From Lapillicoccus jejuensis (GTDB taxonomy: Bacteria; Actinomycetota; Actinomycetes; Actinomycetales; Dermatophilaceae), in the NCBI RefSeq assembly GCF_006715055.1, contig NZ_VFMN01000001.1, positions 3,534,001-3,598,000 of the forward strand: 64,000 nt of DNA. The letters are read 5' to 3'. Positions 1-8,501 of this stretch are shown here, piece after piece; position 1 is the first letter of the stretch; each line of letters starts with the position of its first letter. The notes beneath the pieces were generated by a model, which was given only the letters and a program-made list of their open reading frames with translations, was not told where the DNA came from and did no database searches. Position numbers and translations under genes: made by a program.

Positions 1-2
1 TG

Positions 3-1337
3 ACCCTGGGCGCGCTGCTGCTCGTCCCGTTCTTCCTCGTGCCGGCCAAGCTCATGGGGCACCGGCTGGCCGACTTGTCCTACCAGCAGATGACCCTCAA
101 CGCCGACATGGGCACCCGGATGACCGAGCGCTTCAACGTCGCCGGCGCCCTGCTCGTCAAGCTCTTCGGCAACCCCCGCCGCGAGGACGAGGAGTACGCC
201 GTGCGCGCCTCCGCCGTCCGCGACGCCGGCGTCGCCATCGCCATCAACCGGACCTTCTTCCTCGTCGGCCTCTCGCTCGTGGCGTCGCTGGCCACCGCGA
301 TGGTCTACGGGTTCGGCGGCGTGATGGCCGTCTCCGGCGGGCTCACCGTCGGGACGCTGCTCGCGCTCGCGGCCCTGCTGGCCCGGCTCTACGCGCCGCT
401 CACCGCGCTGTCGAACGTGCGGGTCGACATCATGACGGCCCTCGTCTCGTTCTCCCGGGTCTTCGAGGTGCTCGACCTCCCGCCGCTGGTCAAGGAGCCC
501 GAGCACCCGCGGCCGCTGCCGGCGGGCGCGCTCGGTGTCGAGCTGGACGACGTGTCCTTCCGCTACCCCGGGGCGGACGAGGTCTCGCTCGCCTCGCTCG
601 AGGCGATCGGCACCGGTGACCGGGCGGCGGGCTCCACCGTCCTGCGGGGCGTCTCGTTCACCGCCCGGCCGGGCGAGCTCGTCGCCCTCGTGGGCCCGAG
701 CGGCGCGGGCAAGACGACGATCACCTCGCTCGTCGCGCGGCTCTACGACCCGACCGGCGGTGCCGTCCGGCTCGGCGGGGTCGACCTGCGCGAGGTCCCC
801 TCGACCGACCTGCGCGAGGCCGTGGGGGTCGTCACCCAGGAGGCGCACCTCTTCCACGACACCATCCGCGCCAACCTCGCCTACGTCCGCCCCGACGCCA
901 CCGAGGCGCAGATGCGCGACGCCCTGCGTTCGGCGCACGTGCTCGCGCTCGTCGACGCCCTGCCCGAGGGCCTGGACACCGTCGTCGGCGACCGCGGCCA
1001 CCGCCTCTCGGGCGGCGAGAAGCAGCGCCTGGCCATCGCCCGCCTGCTGCTGCGCGGACCGCGCGTCGTCGTCCTCGACGAGGCGACCGCCCACCTGGAC
1101 TCGGAGTCCGAGGCGGCCGTCCAGCGCGCGCTCGACGCCGCCCTCGACGGCCGGACGGCGCTCGTCATCGCCCACCGCCTCTCCACCGTCCGCGGCGCCG
1201 ACCAGATCCTCGTCGTCGACGGCGGGCGGATCGTCGAGCGCGGCACGCACGCCGAGCTCCTGGCCCGCGGCGGGCTCTACGCGGACCTCCACGAGACCCA
1301 GTTCGCCGACCCCCAGGGGATCGTGACCGCTCCGTGA
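3..1337 (+). CDS. ABC exporter, fused permease and ATPase (5' partial)
   Basis: The reading frame is open to the left edge, so the start lies outside the window. The first visible residues are hydrophobic (part of a transmembrane helix), and two more membrane segments follow around residues 80-130 of the visible part, fitting the type I exporter membrane domain. The ATPase half shows Walker A GPSGAGKTT, the signature LSGGEKQRL, Walker B VVVLDEATAHLD and the switch His in IAHRLST. A roughly 20-residue insertion sits near the start of the ATPase domain, between FRYPGADE and the STVLRG strand. The substrate cannot be told. Exporters of this kind usually work as homo- or heterodimers; no partner gene is visible. 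Confidence 0.93.
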   Translation, partial: TLGALLLVPFFLVPAKLMGHRLADLSYQQMTLNADMGTRMTERFNVAGALLVKLFGNPRREDEEYAVRASAVRDAGVAIAINRTFFLVGLSLVASLATAMVYGFGGVMAVSGGLTVGTLLALAALLARLYAPLTALSNVRVDIMTALVSFSRVFEVLDLPPLVKEPEHPRPLPAGALGVELDDVSFRYPGADEVSLASLEAIGTGDRAAGSTVLRGVSFTARPGELVALVGPSGAGKTTITSLVARLYDPTGGAVRLGGVDLREVPSTDLREAVGVVTQEAHLFHDTIRANLAYVRPDATEAQMRDALRSAHVLALVDALPEGLDTVVGDRGHRLSGGEKQRLAIARLLLRGPRVVVLDEATAHLDSESEAAVQRALDAALDGRTALVIAHRLSTVRGADQILVVDGGRIVERGTHAELLARGGLYADLHETQFADPQGIVTAP

Positions 1338-1348
1338 CCTGACGCGTC

Positions 1349-1354
1349 TAGCGT
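1349..1354 (+). promoter_or_regulatory. Leaderless-type -10 box (TAGCGT) for the DUF1801 gene
   Basis: TAGCGT lies 6 nt before the ATG and there is no Shine-Dalgarno sequence. This is the usual actinobacterial leaderless arrangement, where transcription begins at or next to the start codon. It supports the chosen start. Confidence 0.5.
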
Positions 1355-1360
1355 GCCCGT

Positions 1361-1717
1361 ATGGACGAGGTGGAGGCCTACGTCGCGGGGCTCGAGGAGG
1401 CCGACGCGTCAGCCCTGCGGCACGTCGTCGACCTGGCCCGCGAGGTCGCGCCGACGGCGGTCGAGGGCCGCAGCTACGGCATCCCCGTCCTCAAGCTCGA
1501 CGGGCGCCCGCTCGTGGGCGTGCTGGCCGCCAAGGGGCACCTCAGCCTCTTCCCGTTCAGCCCCGAGGCCATCTCGGCGGTGGCCGACCGGCTGACCGGC
1601 TGGTCGCGCTCCACCGGCACGGTGCGCTTCTCCGCCCAGGCGCCGCTGCCCGACGACGTCGTGCGCGACCTCGTGGCGGCCCGGGCCGACGAGATCGCCC
1701 GCGAGCCGGCGCGCTAG
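1361..1717 (+). CDS. DUF1801 / YdhG-like small protein
   Basis: A 118-residue protein of the DUF1801 fold (YdhG-like, SCP2/iron-chaperone-like annotation in databases). Typical features are the N-terminal helix with repeated acidic residues, the segment SYGIPVLKLDGRPLVGVLAAKGHLSLFPF near residues 38-68, and a C-terminal helix ending in a run of basic and acidic residues. The start is the ATG placed 6 nt after a TAGCGT box. It is 23 nt downstream of the ABC exporter but appears to have its own promoter. The biochemical role of this family is not established. Confidence 0.8.
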   Translation: MDEVEAYVAGLEEADASALRHVVDLAREVAPTAVEGRSYGIPVLKLDGRPLVGVLAAKGHLSLFPFSPEAISAVADRLTGWSRSTGTVRFSAQAPLPDDVVRDLVAARADEIAREPAR

Positions 1718-2568
1718 CCGTCCTCCTCGTCCCAGATCCGCACCTTCCTGGGCTTGCGCGGCGCGGCGGCGGGAACCAGCTCGCGCTCGCCGGTGGCGAC
1801 CTTCACGGGCGCGCCCTCCGCCGCGAGGGCGTCGCGCTCCTGGCGCCACAGCCGGATCCGGTAGCCGTAGAACACGAAGCCGAACACGGAGAAGAGCCAC
1901 CACTGGAAGGCGTAGGCCTGGTTCGGGCCGAGGTCGGTGTCCGGGGCCTCCAGCGGGGTGGGCCGCGGCGGCGTCGCCCCGGCGGGCGTCCGCTCGCTCT
2001 CCAGCTGCAGGTACGTCGGCGCGAGGTCGGCCCCGCCGAGCGAGCGCTGCGCGTCGGGCAGCGCGATGCTCGCCAGCTGGTCGCGGGGCAGGTCCTTGCC
2101 GAGCGACGGCTCGGTCCGGCGCAGCCAGCCCTGCACGGTCACCGTGCCGGTCGGCGGCGGTGGAGCGGTCGGCAGGTCGGCGGCGGTGTCGCCGCTGGCC
2201 ACCCAGCCGCGGTCGACGAGCAGGCGCAGCGGCCTGCCGTCGACGCTCGTGGTGAACGCCGACAGCAGCTCGAAGCCGGGGTTGTCGCTGAGGGCGCGGT
2301 TGCGCACGTAGAGCACCGGGGCGACGTCGTACGAGCCCGTGGCGGTGACCCGGGTCCACTCCGTGGTCGCGGTGGGCGGCAGCCGCCCGGCCACCGCGGC
2401 GAGCGGCACCGGCGTCGCCGCGTAGTGGGTGTGCACGGTCGTCGCGCGGGTCTGCTTGTCCTCGTACTTGCCCCACTGCCAGCGGCCGAGGAACACGCAG
2501 GCCACCGCGAACAGCACGGCCACGAGCAGGCCGAGCAGCCAGCGCGGGGAGACCAGCGTGCGGACCAC
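1714..2568 (-). CDS. SURF1 family protein
   Basis: A 284-residue SURF1 homologue, implicated by family knowledge in cytochrome c oxidase maturation. Visible features are an N-terminal membrane segment following VSPRWLLG, the family core GRWQWGKYE, the RNRAL and DRGWV segments, and a second membrane helix near the C terminus ([17 protein letters not shown]), giving two helices with an extracytoplasmic loop. The C-terminal tail is basic and then acidic. The frame stays open well upstream, but GTG at 2568 is preferred because TACCGT lies 6 nt before it and the hydrophobic helix starts soon after. It is divergent from moaA and overlaps the end of the DUF1801 gene by 4 bp. Confidence 0.88.
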   Translation of the reverse strand: MVRTLVSPRWLLGLLVAVLFAVACVFLGRWQWGKYEDKQTRATTVHTHYAATPVPLAAVAGRLPPTATTEWTRVTATGSYDVAPVLYVRNRALSDNPGFELLSAFTTSVDGRPLRLLVDRGWVASGDTAADLPTAPPPPTGTVTVQGWLRRTEPSLGKDLPRDQLASIALPDAQRSLGGADLAPTYLQLESERTPAGATPPRPTPLEAPDTDLGPNQAYAFQWWLFSVFGFVFYGYRIRLWRQERDALAAEGAPVKVATGERELVPAAAPRKPRKVRIWDEEDG

Positions 2569-2574
2569 CCTTCG

Positions 2575-2580
2575 ACGGTA
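2575..2580 (-). promoter_or_regulatory. Leaderless-type -10 box (TACCGT) for SURF1
   Basis: TACCGT on the minus strand is followed by 6 nt and then the GTG start. It decides the start of the SURF1 gene among several in-frame options. Confidence 0.5.
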
Positions 2581-2628
2581 CGCGACCCCGTGGGGCGCGA
2601 TCGCCCCGGGCCGTGCGGCCACGTGCCG

Positions 2629-2634
2629 TAGGTT
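2629..2634 (+). promoter_or_regulatory. Leaderless-type -10 box (TAGGTT) for moaA
   Basis: TAGGTT is followed by seven bases (six G and a T) and then the moaA ATG. The G run could also act as a Shine-Dalgarno sequence if a leader exists. Confidence 0.45.
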
Positions 2635-2641
2635 GGGGGGT

Positions 2642-3634
2642 ATGACACAGCTGGTCGACACCTTCGGGCGGGTGGCACGGGACCTGCGGGTGTCGGTCAC
2701 GGACCGGTGCAACCTGCGCTGCACCTACTGCATGCCCGCCGAGGGCCTGCCGTGGATGCCCAAGGACGAGATGCTCACCGACGAGGAGCTGCTGCGCCTC
2801 GTCGGGGTCTTCGTCGGCCTCGGGGTGCGCCAGGTGCGGCTGACCGGCGGCGAGCCGCTGCTGCGGCGCACCATCGTCGACGTCGTCGCCGGGATCACCG
2901 CCCTGACGCCGCGGCCCCAGGTCGCGATGACGACCAACGGCATCGGGCTGGCCCGGCTCGCGCAGCCGCTGGCCGAGGCCGGGCTGGACCGGGTCAACGT
3001 CAGCCTCGACACCATCGACCCGGAGGTGTTCCGGCGGCTCACCCGCCGCGACCGCCTCGACGACGTCGAGAAGGGTCTGGCCGCCGCGGCCGAGGCGGGC
3101 CTGACGCCCGTCAAGGTCAACGCCGTCGCGATGCGCGGGGTCAACGACCACGTCGTCGCCGACGTCCTCGGCTGGTGCCTCGACCGCGGCTACGAGCTGC
3201 GGTTCATCGAGCAGATGCCGCTCGACGCCCAGCACGGCTGGGACCGGACCGAGATGATCTCCGCGCAGGAGCTGCGGGAGCGGCTGTCCGAGCGCTACAC
3301 CCTCACGCCGCTGCCGGACCGCGAGCGCGGCAGCGCCCCGGCCGAGCGGTTCCTCGTCGACGGCGGTCCCGCGACGGTCGGGATCATCGCCAGCGTCTCC
3401 GAGCCGTTCTGCGGCTCGTGCGACCGGACCCGGCTCACCGCCGACGGCCAGGTGCGCAACTGCCTCTTCAGCCACCGCGAGACCGACCTGCGCGGACCGC
3501 TGCGCGACGGCGCGAGCGACGAGGAGCTCGCCGGGCTGATCCGCGGGGAGATGTGGCGCAAGGCACGGGGTCACGGCATCGGCGAGCCGGACTTCGTCCA
3601 GCCCGACCGGCCGATGTCGTCGATCGGCGGCTGA
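2642..3634 (+). CDS. moaA: GTP 3',8-cyclase (molybdenum cofactor biosynthesis)
   Basis: A 330-residue radical SAM enzyme that converts GTP to (8S)-3',8-cyclo-7,8-dihydroguanosine triphosphate, the first step of molybdopterin synthesis. The N-terminal cluster motif [10 protein letters not shown] is at about residues 22-31; the C-terminal cluster cysteines appear in [10 protein letters not shown] and, 14 residues on, in RNCLFS. The protein ends in the conserved Gly-Gly tail that completes the MoaA active site. Length matches the family. The frame extends upstream, but the ATG after TAGGTT begins exactly where homology should begin. No other molybdopterin genes are nearby. Confidence 0.97.
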   Translation: MTQLVDTFGRVARDLRVSVTDRCNLRCTYCMPAEGLPWMPKDEMLTDEELLRLVGVFVGLGVRQVRLTGGEPLLRRTIVDVVAGITALTPRPQVAMTTNGIGLARLAQPLAEAGLDRVNVSLDTIDPEVFRRLTRRDRLDDVEKGLAAAAEAGLTPVKVNAVAMRGVNDHVVADVLGWCLDRGYELRFIEQMPLDAQHGWDRTEMISAQELRERLSERYTLTPLPDRERGSAPAERFLVDGGPATVGIIASVSEPFCGSCDRTRLTADGQVRNCLFSHRETDLRGPLRDGASDEELAGLIRGEMWRKARGHGIGEPDFVQPDRPMSSIGG

Positions 3635-3644
3635 GACCCGGTCG

Positions 3645-3674
3645 TCAGGCCGACGTCAGGTCAGGCCGACGTCA
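3645..3674. repeat. Short direct repeat at the 3' end of a small gene
   Basis: The 14 bp word TCAGGCCGACGTCA occurs twice with 2 bp between (3645-3658 and 3661-3674). The second copy contains the stop codon of the minus-strand zinc-ribbon-like gene, so this looks like a small tandem duplication of that gene's end. Confidence 0.7.
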
Positions 3675-3884
3675 CCCGTCGGCGGGCTCGAGCTCGCCGA
3701 CGGGGACGGCGTCGCGCAGGAAACCGCGCATCGACAGGAAGTCCGACAGCGAGCCGACGTGCTCGTCGCACGCGAGCCAGACCTTGCGGCGGTCGGCGTC
3801 GTGCAGCCGCGGGTTGTTCCACCGCAGGCCGGTGGTCGCGTGCTGCCGGCACCCCTTGGCGCTGCAGAGCAGCTCGGGCGTCAC
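3672..3884 (-). CDS. Small Cys/His protein, conserved in actinobacteria
   Basis: A 70-residue protein starting at a GTG that shares bases with the stop codon of the upstream DUF3099 gene (GTGA), so the two are probably translationally coupled. It contains C-x4-C-x2-H near the N terminus (CSAKGCRQH) and a later C-x2-H (CDEH), an arrangement that could bind zinc. Similar small proteins beside DUF3099 are common in actinobacteria and are sometimes labelled, without good reason, as acetone carboxylase. Function unknown. Confidence 0.75.
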   Translation of the reverse strand: MTPELLCSAKGCRQHATTGLRWNNPRLHDADRRKVWLACDEHVGSLSDFLSMRGFLRDAVPVGELEPADG

Positions 3885-4297
3885 CGGTGCTCGGCGTCGC
3901 GCACCTGCTCGCCCGGCAGGGGATCCTCGACCACCGTGCCGGTCAGGGCCTGCGGCTGCGTTCTGCGCGGGTCGACGGTCGTCCGGCCGGTGGCGTTCTT
4001 GCCGGGGCCGACCGCGTTGGCGAGGACCACCGCGATGTAGGGCAGGACGACGGCCCCGGCGACGAAGGTCCAGCGCAGCCACCCGGAGGTGAGGATGGCG
4101 CCGACGAAGCACAGGCCGCGCAGACCCATGGCGGTGAGGTAGCGCCGGGCCCGGTCGGCGCGGTCCGCACCGGGGGAGGACGGCACGTCGGTCACCGACT
4201 GGACGGGCTGGTGAGGGGCCCCGTGGAGCACGTGCGGGGACCCGTGGGACCCCTGCGACCCGTGCGTCCCGGGGGTGGGTGTCGGGCTGCTGGTCAC
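3881..4297 (-). CDS. DUF3099 family membrane protein
   Basis: A 138-residue protein with a disordered N terminus rich in Ser, Gly and His (residues 1-45), then the DUF3099 core: a basic segment RARRYLTAMGLRGLCFVGAIL leading into two closely spaced membrane helices (about residues 55-72 and 77-95), and a polar C-terminal tail. The GTG start follows TAGGCT by 6 nt. It overlaps the next small gene by 4 bp and diverges from fabG, a neighbourhood seen in many actinobacteria. Function is unknown. Confidence 0.82.
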   Translation of the reverse strand: MTSSPTPTPGTHGSQGSHGSPHVLHGAPHQPVQSVTDVPSSPGADRADRARRYLTAMGLRGLCFVGAILTSGWLRWTFVAGAVVLPYIAVVLANAVGPGKNATGRTTVDPRRTQPQALTGTVVEDPLPGEQVRDAEHR

Positions 4298-5226
<929 letters not shown>

Positions 5227-5304
5227 GACACGACCAGCCCGTACGACGACCCCACCTCCACCCCCCGCACCCGTCCCACCCCACCCCGCCAGAAGGGCAG
5301 CACC

Positions 5305-6066
5305 ATGGGAATCCTCGAGGGCAAGCGCCTGCTCGTGACCGGTGTCCTCATGGACACCTCGATCGCCTTCCACATCGCGAAGATCGCCCAGGAGGAGGGC
5401 GCGCAGGTCGTGCTGACCTCCTTCGGGCGGACGATGAAGATCACCTCGACGATCGCCAAGCGGCTGCCGACGACCCCGCCGGTCGTCGAGCTCGACGTCA
5501 GCGACCAGGCGCACCTCGACAGCCTCACCGACCGGCTGCGCGAGCACGTCGACGGCCTCGACGGCGTCGTGCACTCCATCGGGTTCGCCCCGCCGGGCGC
5601 GTTCAACTTCATGGAGGGCACCTGGGACGACGTGTCCACCGCGGTGCAGATCTCGGCCTACTCGCTCAAGGGCCTCGCGGCCGCGGCGCTGCCGATGATG
5701 TCCCCCGGCGGCAGCGTCGTCGGCCTGACCTTCGACGCGAAGTTCGCCTGGCCGGTCTACGACTGGATGGGCGTGGCCAAGGCCGCCTTCGAGGCGACCA
5801 ACCGCTACCTGGCCCGCGACCTCGGCGCCAAGGGCATCCGCTCCAACCTCGTCTCGGCCGGCCCGATCCGCACGACGGCGGCCAAGTCGATCCCCGGCTT
5901 CGACCAGTTCGAGAAGGTGTGGGGCGACCGCGCCCCCCTGGGCTGGGACCTCACCGACCCGGTGCCGGCCGCCCGCGCCTGCGTCGCGCTGCTCAGCGAC
6001 TGGTTCCCGGCGACGACGGGCGAGATCGTCCACGTCGACGGCGGCGTGCACGCGATGGGCCAGTGA
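5305..6066 (+). CDS. fabI: Enoyl-[acyl-carrier-protein] reductase (NADH), InhA/FabI type
   Basis: A 253-residue enoyl-ACP reductase of the FabI/InhA branch, catalysing the last reductive step of each elongation cycle. The N terminus MGILEGKRLLVTGVLMDTSIAF is the family's divergent Gly-rich nucleotide motif. The catalytic pair is Tyr152 and Lys159 with six residues between (YDWMGVAKA), matching Tyr158/Lys165 of InhA. A Shine-Dalgarno-like AGAAGGG precedes the ATG. Its stop codon overlaps the GTG of the following Mur ligase. Confidence 0.94.
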   Translation: MGILEGKRLLVTGVLMDTSIAFHIAKIAQEEGAQVVLTSFGRTMKITSTIAKRLPTTPPVVELDVSDQAHLDSLTDRLREHVDGLDGVVHSIGFAPPGAFNFMEGTWDDVSTAVQISAYSLKGLAAAALPMMSPGGSVVGLTFDAKFAWPVYDWMGVAKAAFEATNRYLARDLGAKGIRSNLVSAGPIRTTAAKSIPGFDQFEKVWGDRAPLGWDLTDPVPAARACVALLSDWFPATTGEIVHVDGGVHAMGQ

Positions 6067-8339
6067 GCACGACCCCGCAGACCCCGCAGACCCCGGAGAG
6101 CGAGCGGGCCGGCGGCGTCACCGTCGCCGAGGTCCGGGTGCTCGACGGGCCGAACCTCTACTTCACCCGGCCGGCCGTCAAGGTCAGCCTCCGGCTGCCG
6201 GGGTACCTCGCGCTCGACCGCAAGGCGGCCACGGAGCTGGCCCGGCTCGTCGGGCTCGGCGCGTCGAGCCCGGGCAAGCCGGGGACGGCGCAGCGCCAGC
6301 GCTTCGTCATGCGCTTCGCCGCGCACGTGACGCGGCGGCTGGCCACGCTGGTCGGGGTGCAGCGGATCGCCGTACGGACGCGGACCGGGCGAGGCGTCGA
6401 CGAGGTCGTCGTGGCCATCCCGTGGCGGCACCGCGAGTGGGGCCGGGCGACCGGCGAGGAGCTCGGGCCGGTGCTCGAGGGGCTGCTCGAGGTGCACGCG
6501 CAGGACCCCGTGGACGCCGCCGACGTCGAGGACGTCCTCGAGGCGGCCGCGGAGCGGGTCCGCGAGACCGACCCCGGGCCCGCCAGCCAGGTCGTCGTCC
6601 CCCAGGTGCCGGTCGTGTCGATCACCGGCACCAACGGCAAGACGACGACGACGCGGCTCGTCGCCCACATCAGCATGACCGCGGGGTTCGTCACCGCGTG
6701 GAGCTCGACCTCCGGCGTCGTCGTCATGGGCGAGACGATCGAGGCGGGCGACTACTCCGGACCGAGCGGCGCGCGGGCCGTGCTCGCCACCCCGGGCCTG
6801 GAGATCGGGGTCCTGGAGACCGCGCGCGGCGGGATGCTGCTGCGTGGCATGGGCGTCGCGAGCAACGACGTCAGCGTCGTCACCAACGTCACCGCCGACC
6901 ACCTGGGTCTGCAGGGCATCGACACGCTCGACCAGCTCGCCGAGGTCAAGGCCATCGTCACGACGGTGACCAAGCCCGACGGGTGGGTCGTGCTCAACGG
7001 CGACGACCCGCGCGTGTGGGCCATGCGGCACCGGATCCGGGCCCGGCCGTGGGCGTTCAGCCTCGACCCGGACTCGCCGGCGCTGCGCGAGTCGCTCGAC
7101 GCCGGGGGCCGCGGGGTGACCCTGCTCGACGGCGAGATCGTCGTCCTCTCGCGGGGCAAGGACCCCGACCGGCTGGCCCGGGTCGTCGACGTGCCCGTCA
7201 CGCTGTCGGGGCTGTCGCGGTTCAACATCGCCAACGCCCTGGCCGGCGCCGCGGCGGCGCTCGGGCTGGGGATGCCGCGCTCCGCCGTCGTCGAGGGGCT
7301 GAAGTCCTTCGCGCCCGACCCGGTGCTCAACGAGGGCCGGCTCAACACGTACTCCGTGCCGGTCGGGGCGGACGACGCGGCCGCCGCCGAGCGGGGGACC
7401 GCCACGGTCATCCTCGACATGGCCCACAACGAGGCCGGCCTCGAGGCGCTGCTCGAGGTGGCCCACGGGCTCAAGACGCCGGGGGCGCGGGTCCACGTCG
7501 GGATCGGCGCGACGGGGGACCGGCCGGACGAGGCCATCGAGGGGCTCGGCGAGATCGCCGGCAAGTCGGCCGACCGGGTCGTCATCGCGCACAAGCCGAA
7601 GTACCTGCGCGGGCGCACCATCGAGGACATCGACGGCCACCTGCGCGCCGGTCTGGCCCGGGTCGGCACGGTCGACGTCGAGACGTACGAGACCGAGCTG
7701 GGCGGGCTCGAGGCCCTGCTCGACGCCGCCCGTCCCGGCGACGTCGTCGCCTACATGGCGCACGACGAGCGCCCCCGGTGCGCGGCCCGGCTGGTCGAGC
7801 TCGGCGGCTCGTCCGACGACCCGCGGACGATCCGCCGCAAGGTCGTCGAGGCCCGCGGCGGGCACGAGCTCGACGCCGAGATCGCCGAGCTGTGGGCGCT
7901 GGACGACGCGGCCGAGCGGGTCTCGCGGTTCCGGGCGCTCGTGGGCGACCGTCCGCGCGACCTGCGGCTGGCCTACGAGCTGGCCTGCGCGCTGAGCGAG
8001 GCGGGCGAGGACTCGGAGGCGGTCGAGCTGCACGTCGCGACCGTCGCCCGGGGTCTGCGCGAGCCCTTCCGGCACCGTGCGCAGCTGCGCGCCGCCGCGG
8101 GTGTGCGCACCCTCGGCCGCCTCGACGAGGCCCTCGACCTGCTCGACGAGGTGTCGACCACCCACCCGGGCAGCGTCGCCGCGGCCGCGCTGCGCGGGCT
8201 CGTCCTCGCCGACGCCGGCCGGGAGCGCGAGGCCGTCGCCGACCTGCTCGACGCCCTGCTCGACCACGCCGCCGACGAGGACGCGACGTCGTACCGGGCC
8301 GCCGTCCGCGCCCAGGCCGAGGCCCTGCGCGAAGGCTGA
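6063..8339 (+). CDS. CphA-like Mur ligase lacking ATP-grasp, with TPR-like C terminus
   Basis: A 758-residue protein. Residues about 18-180 resemble a degenerate cyanophycin synthetase N-terminal domain: LDGPNLYFTRPAVKVSL lines up with CphA's YRGPNLWSYDRAIHLVV. The ATP-grasp domain that follows in CphA is absent. From about residue 180 a Mur ligase module begins, with P-loop GTNGKTTTT at 189-197, the ETARGGML segment, TNVTADHLG, and DMAHNEAGLEAL. Residues about 615-755 are helical and repeat-like (AGEDSEAVELH, LGRLDEALDLLDE, DAGREREAVADLL), as in the small actinobacterial TPR_5 proteins. The GTG start overlaps the fabI stop; the frame stays open upstream but only in the fabI shadow. It converges on the cphA operon. 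It is likely tied to cyanophycin metabolism; its reaction is unknown. Confidence 0.85.
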   Translation: MSTTPQTPQTPESERAGGVTVAEVRVLDGPNLYFTRPAVKVSLRLPGYLALDRKAATELARLVGLGASSPGKPGTAQRQRFVMRFAAHVTRRLATLVGVQRIAVRTRTGRGVDEVVVAIPWRHREWGRATGEELGPVLEGLLEVHAQDPVDAADVEDVLEAAAERVRETDPGPASQVVVPQVPVVSITGTNGKTTTTRLVAHISMTAGFVTAWSSTSGVVVMGETIEAGDYSGPSGARAVLATPGLEIGVLETARGGMLLRGMGVASNDVSVVTNVTADHLGLQGIDTLDQLAEVKAIVTTVTKPDGWVVLNGDDPRVWAMRHRIRARPWAFSLDPDSPALRESLDAGGRGVTLLDGEIVVLSRGKDPDRLARVVDVPVTLSGLSRFNIANALAGAAAALGLGMPRSAVVEGLKSFAPDPVLNEGRLNTYSVPVGADDAAAAERGTATVILDMAHNEAGLEALLEVAHGLKTPGARVHVGIGATGDRPDEAIEGLGEIAGKSADRVVIAHKPKYLRGRTIEDIDGHLRAGLARVGTVDVETYETELGGLEALLDAARPGDVVAYMAHDERPRCAARLVELGGSSDDPRTIRRKVVEARGGHELDAEIAELWALDDAAERVSRFRALVGDRPRDLRLAYELACALSEAGEDSEAVELHVATVARGLREPFRHRAQLRAAAGVRTLGRLDEALDLLDEVSTTHPGSVAAAALRGLVLADAGREREAVADLLDALLDHAADEDATSYRAAVRAQAEALREG

Positions 8340-8345
8340 CCCCCG

Positions 8346-8500
8346 CGAATCGGATTCGGTGCGCCTGGCTCGGGTCGTGACCCGAGCCGAGTGGGCCGGA
8401 TCCGATTCGGATCGCTCGGCTCGGACTCACCCGAATCGGATTCGAGGCGCCTGGCTCGGGTCGTGACCCGAGCCGAGTGGGCCGAATCCGATTCGGGTCG
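8346..8500. repeat. Two tandem 86 bp units with nested inverted repeats
   Basis: The unit begins CGAATCGGATTCG at 8346 and again at 8432, exactly 86 bp apart. Each unit contains a 10 bp perfect stem GGCTCGGGTC-GT-GACCCGAGCC (8367-8388 and 8453-8474), flanked by the outer pair CGAATCGGATTCG and its inverted form (8483-8495 in the second copy; one mismatch in the first). The second copy runs to the stop codon of the deaminase gene. The element lies between two convergent genes, so it can form long hairpins from either transcript. Confidence 0.9.
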
Positions 8501-8501
8501 C

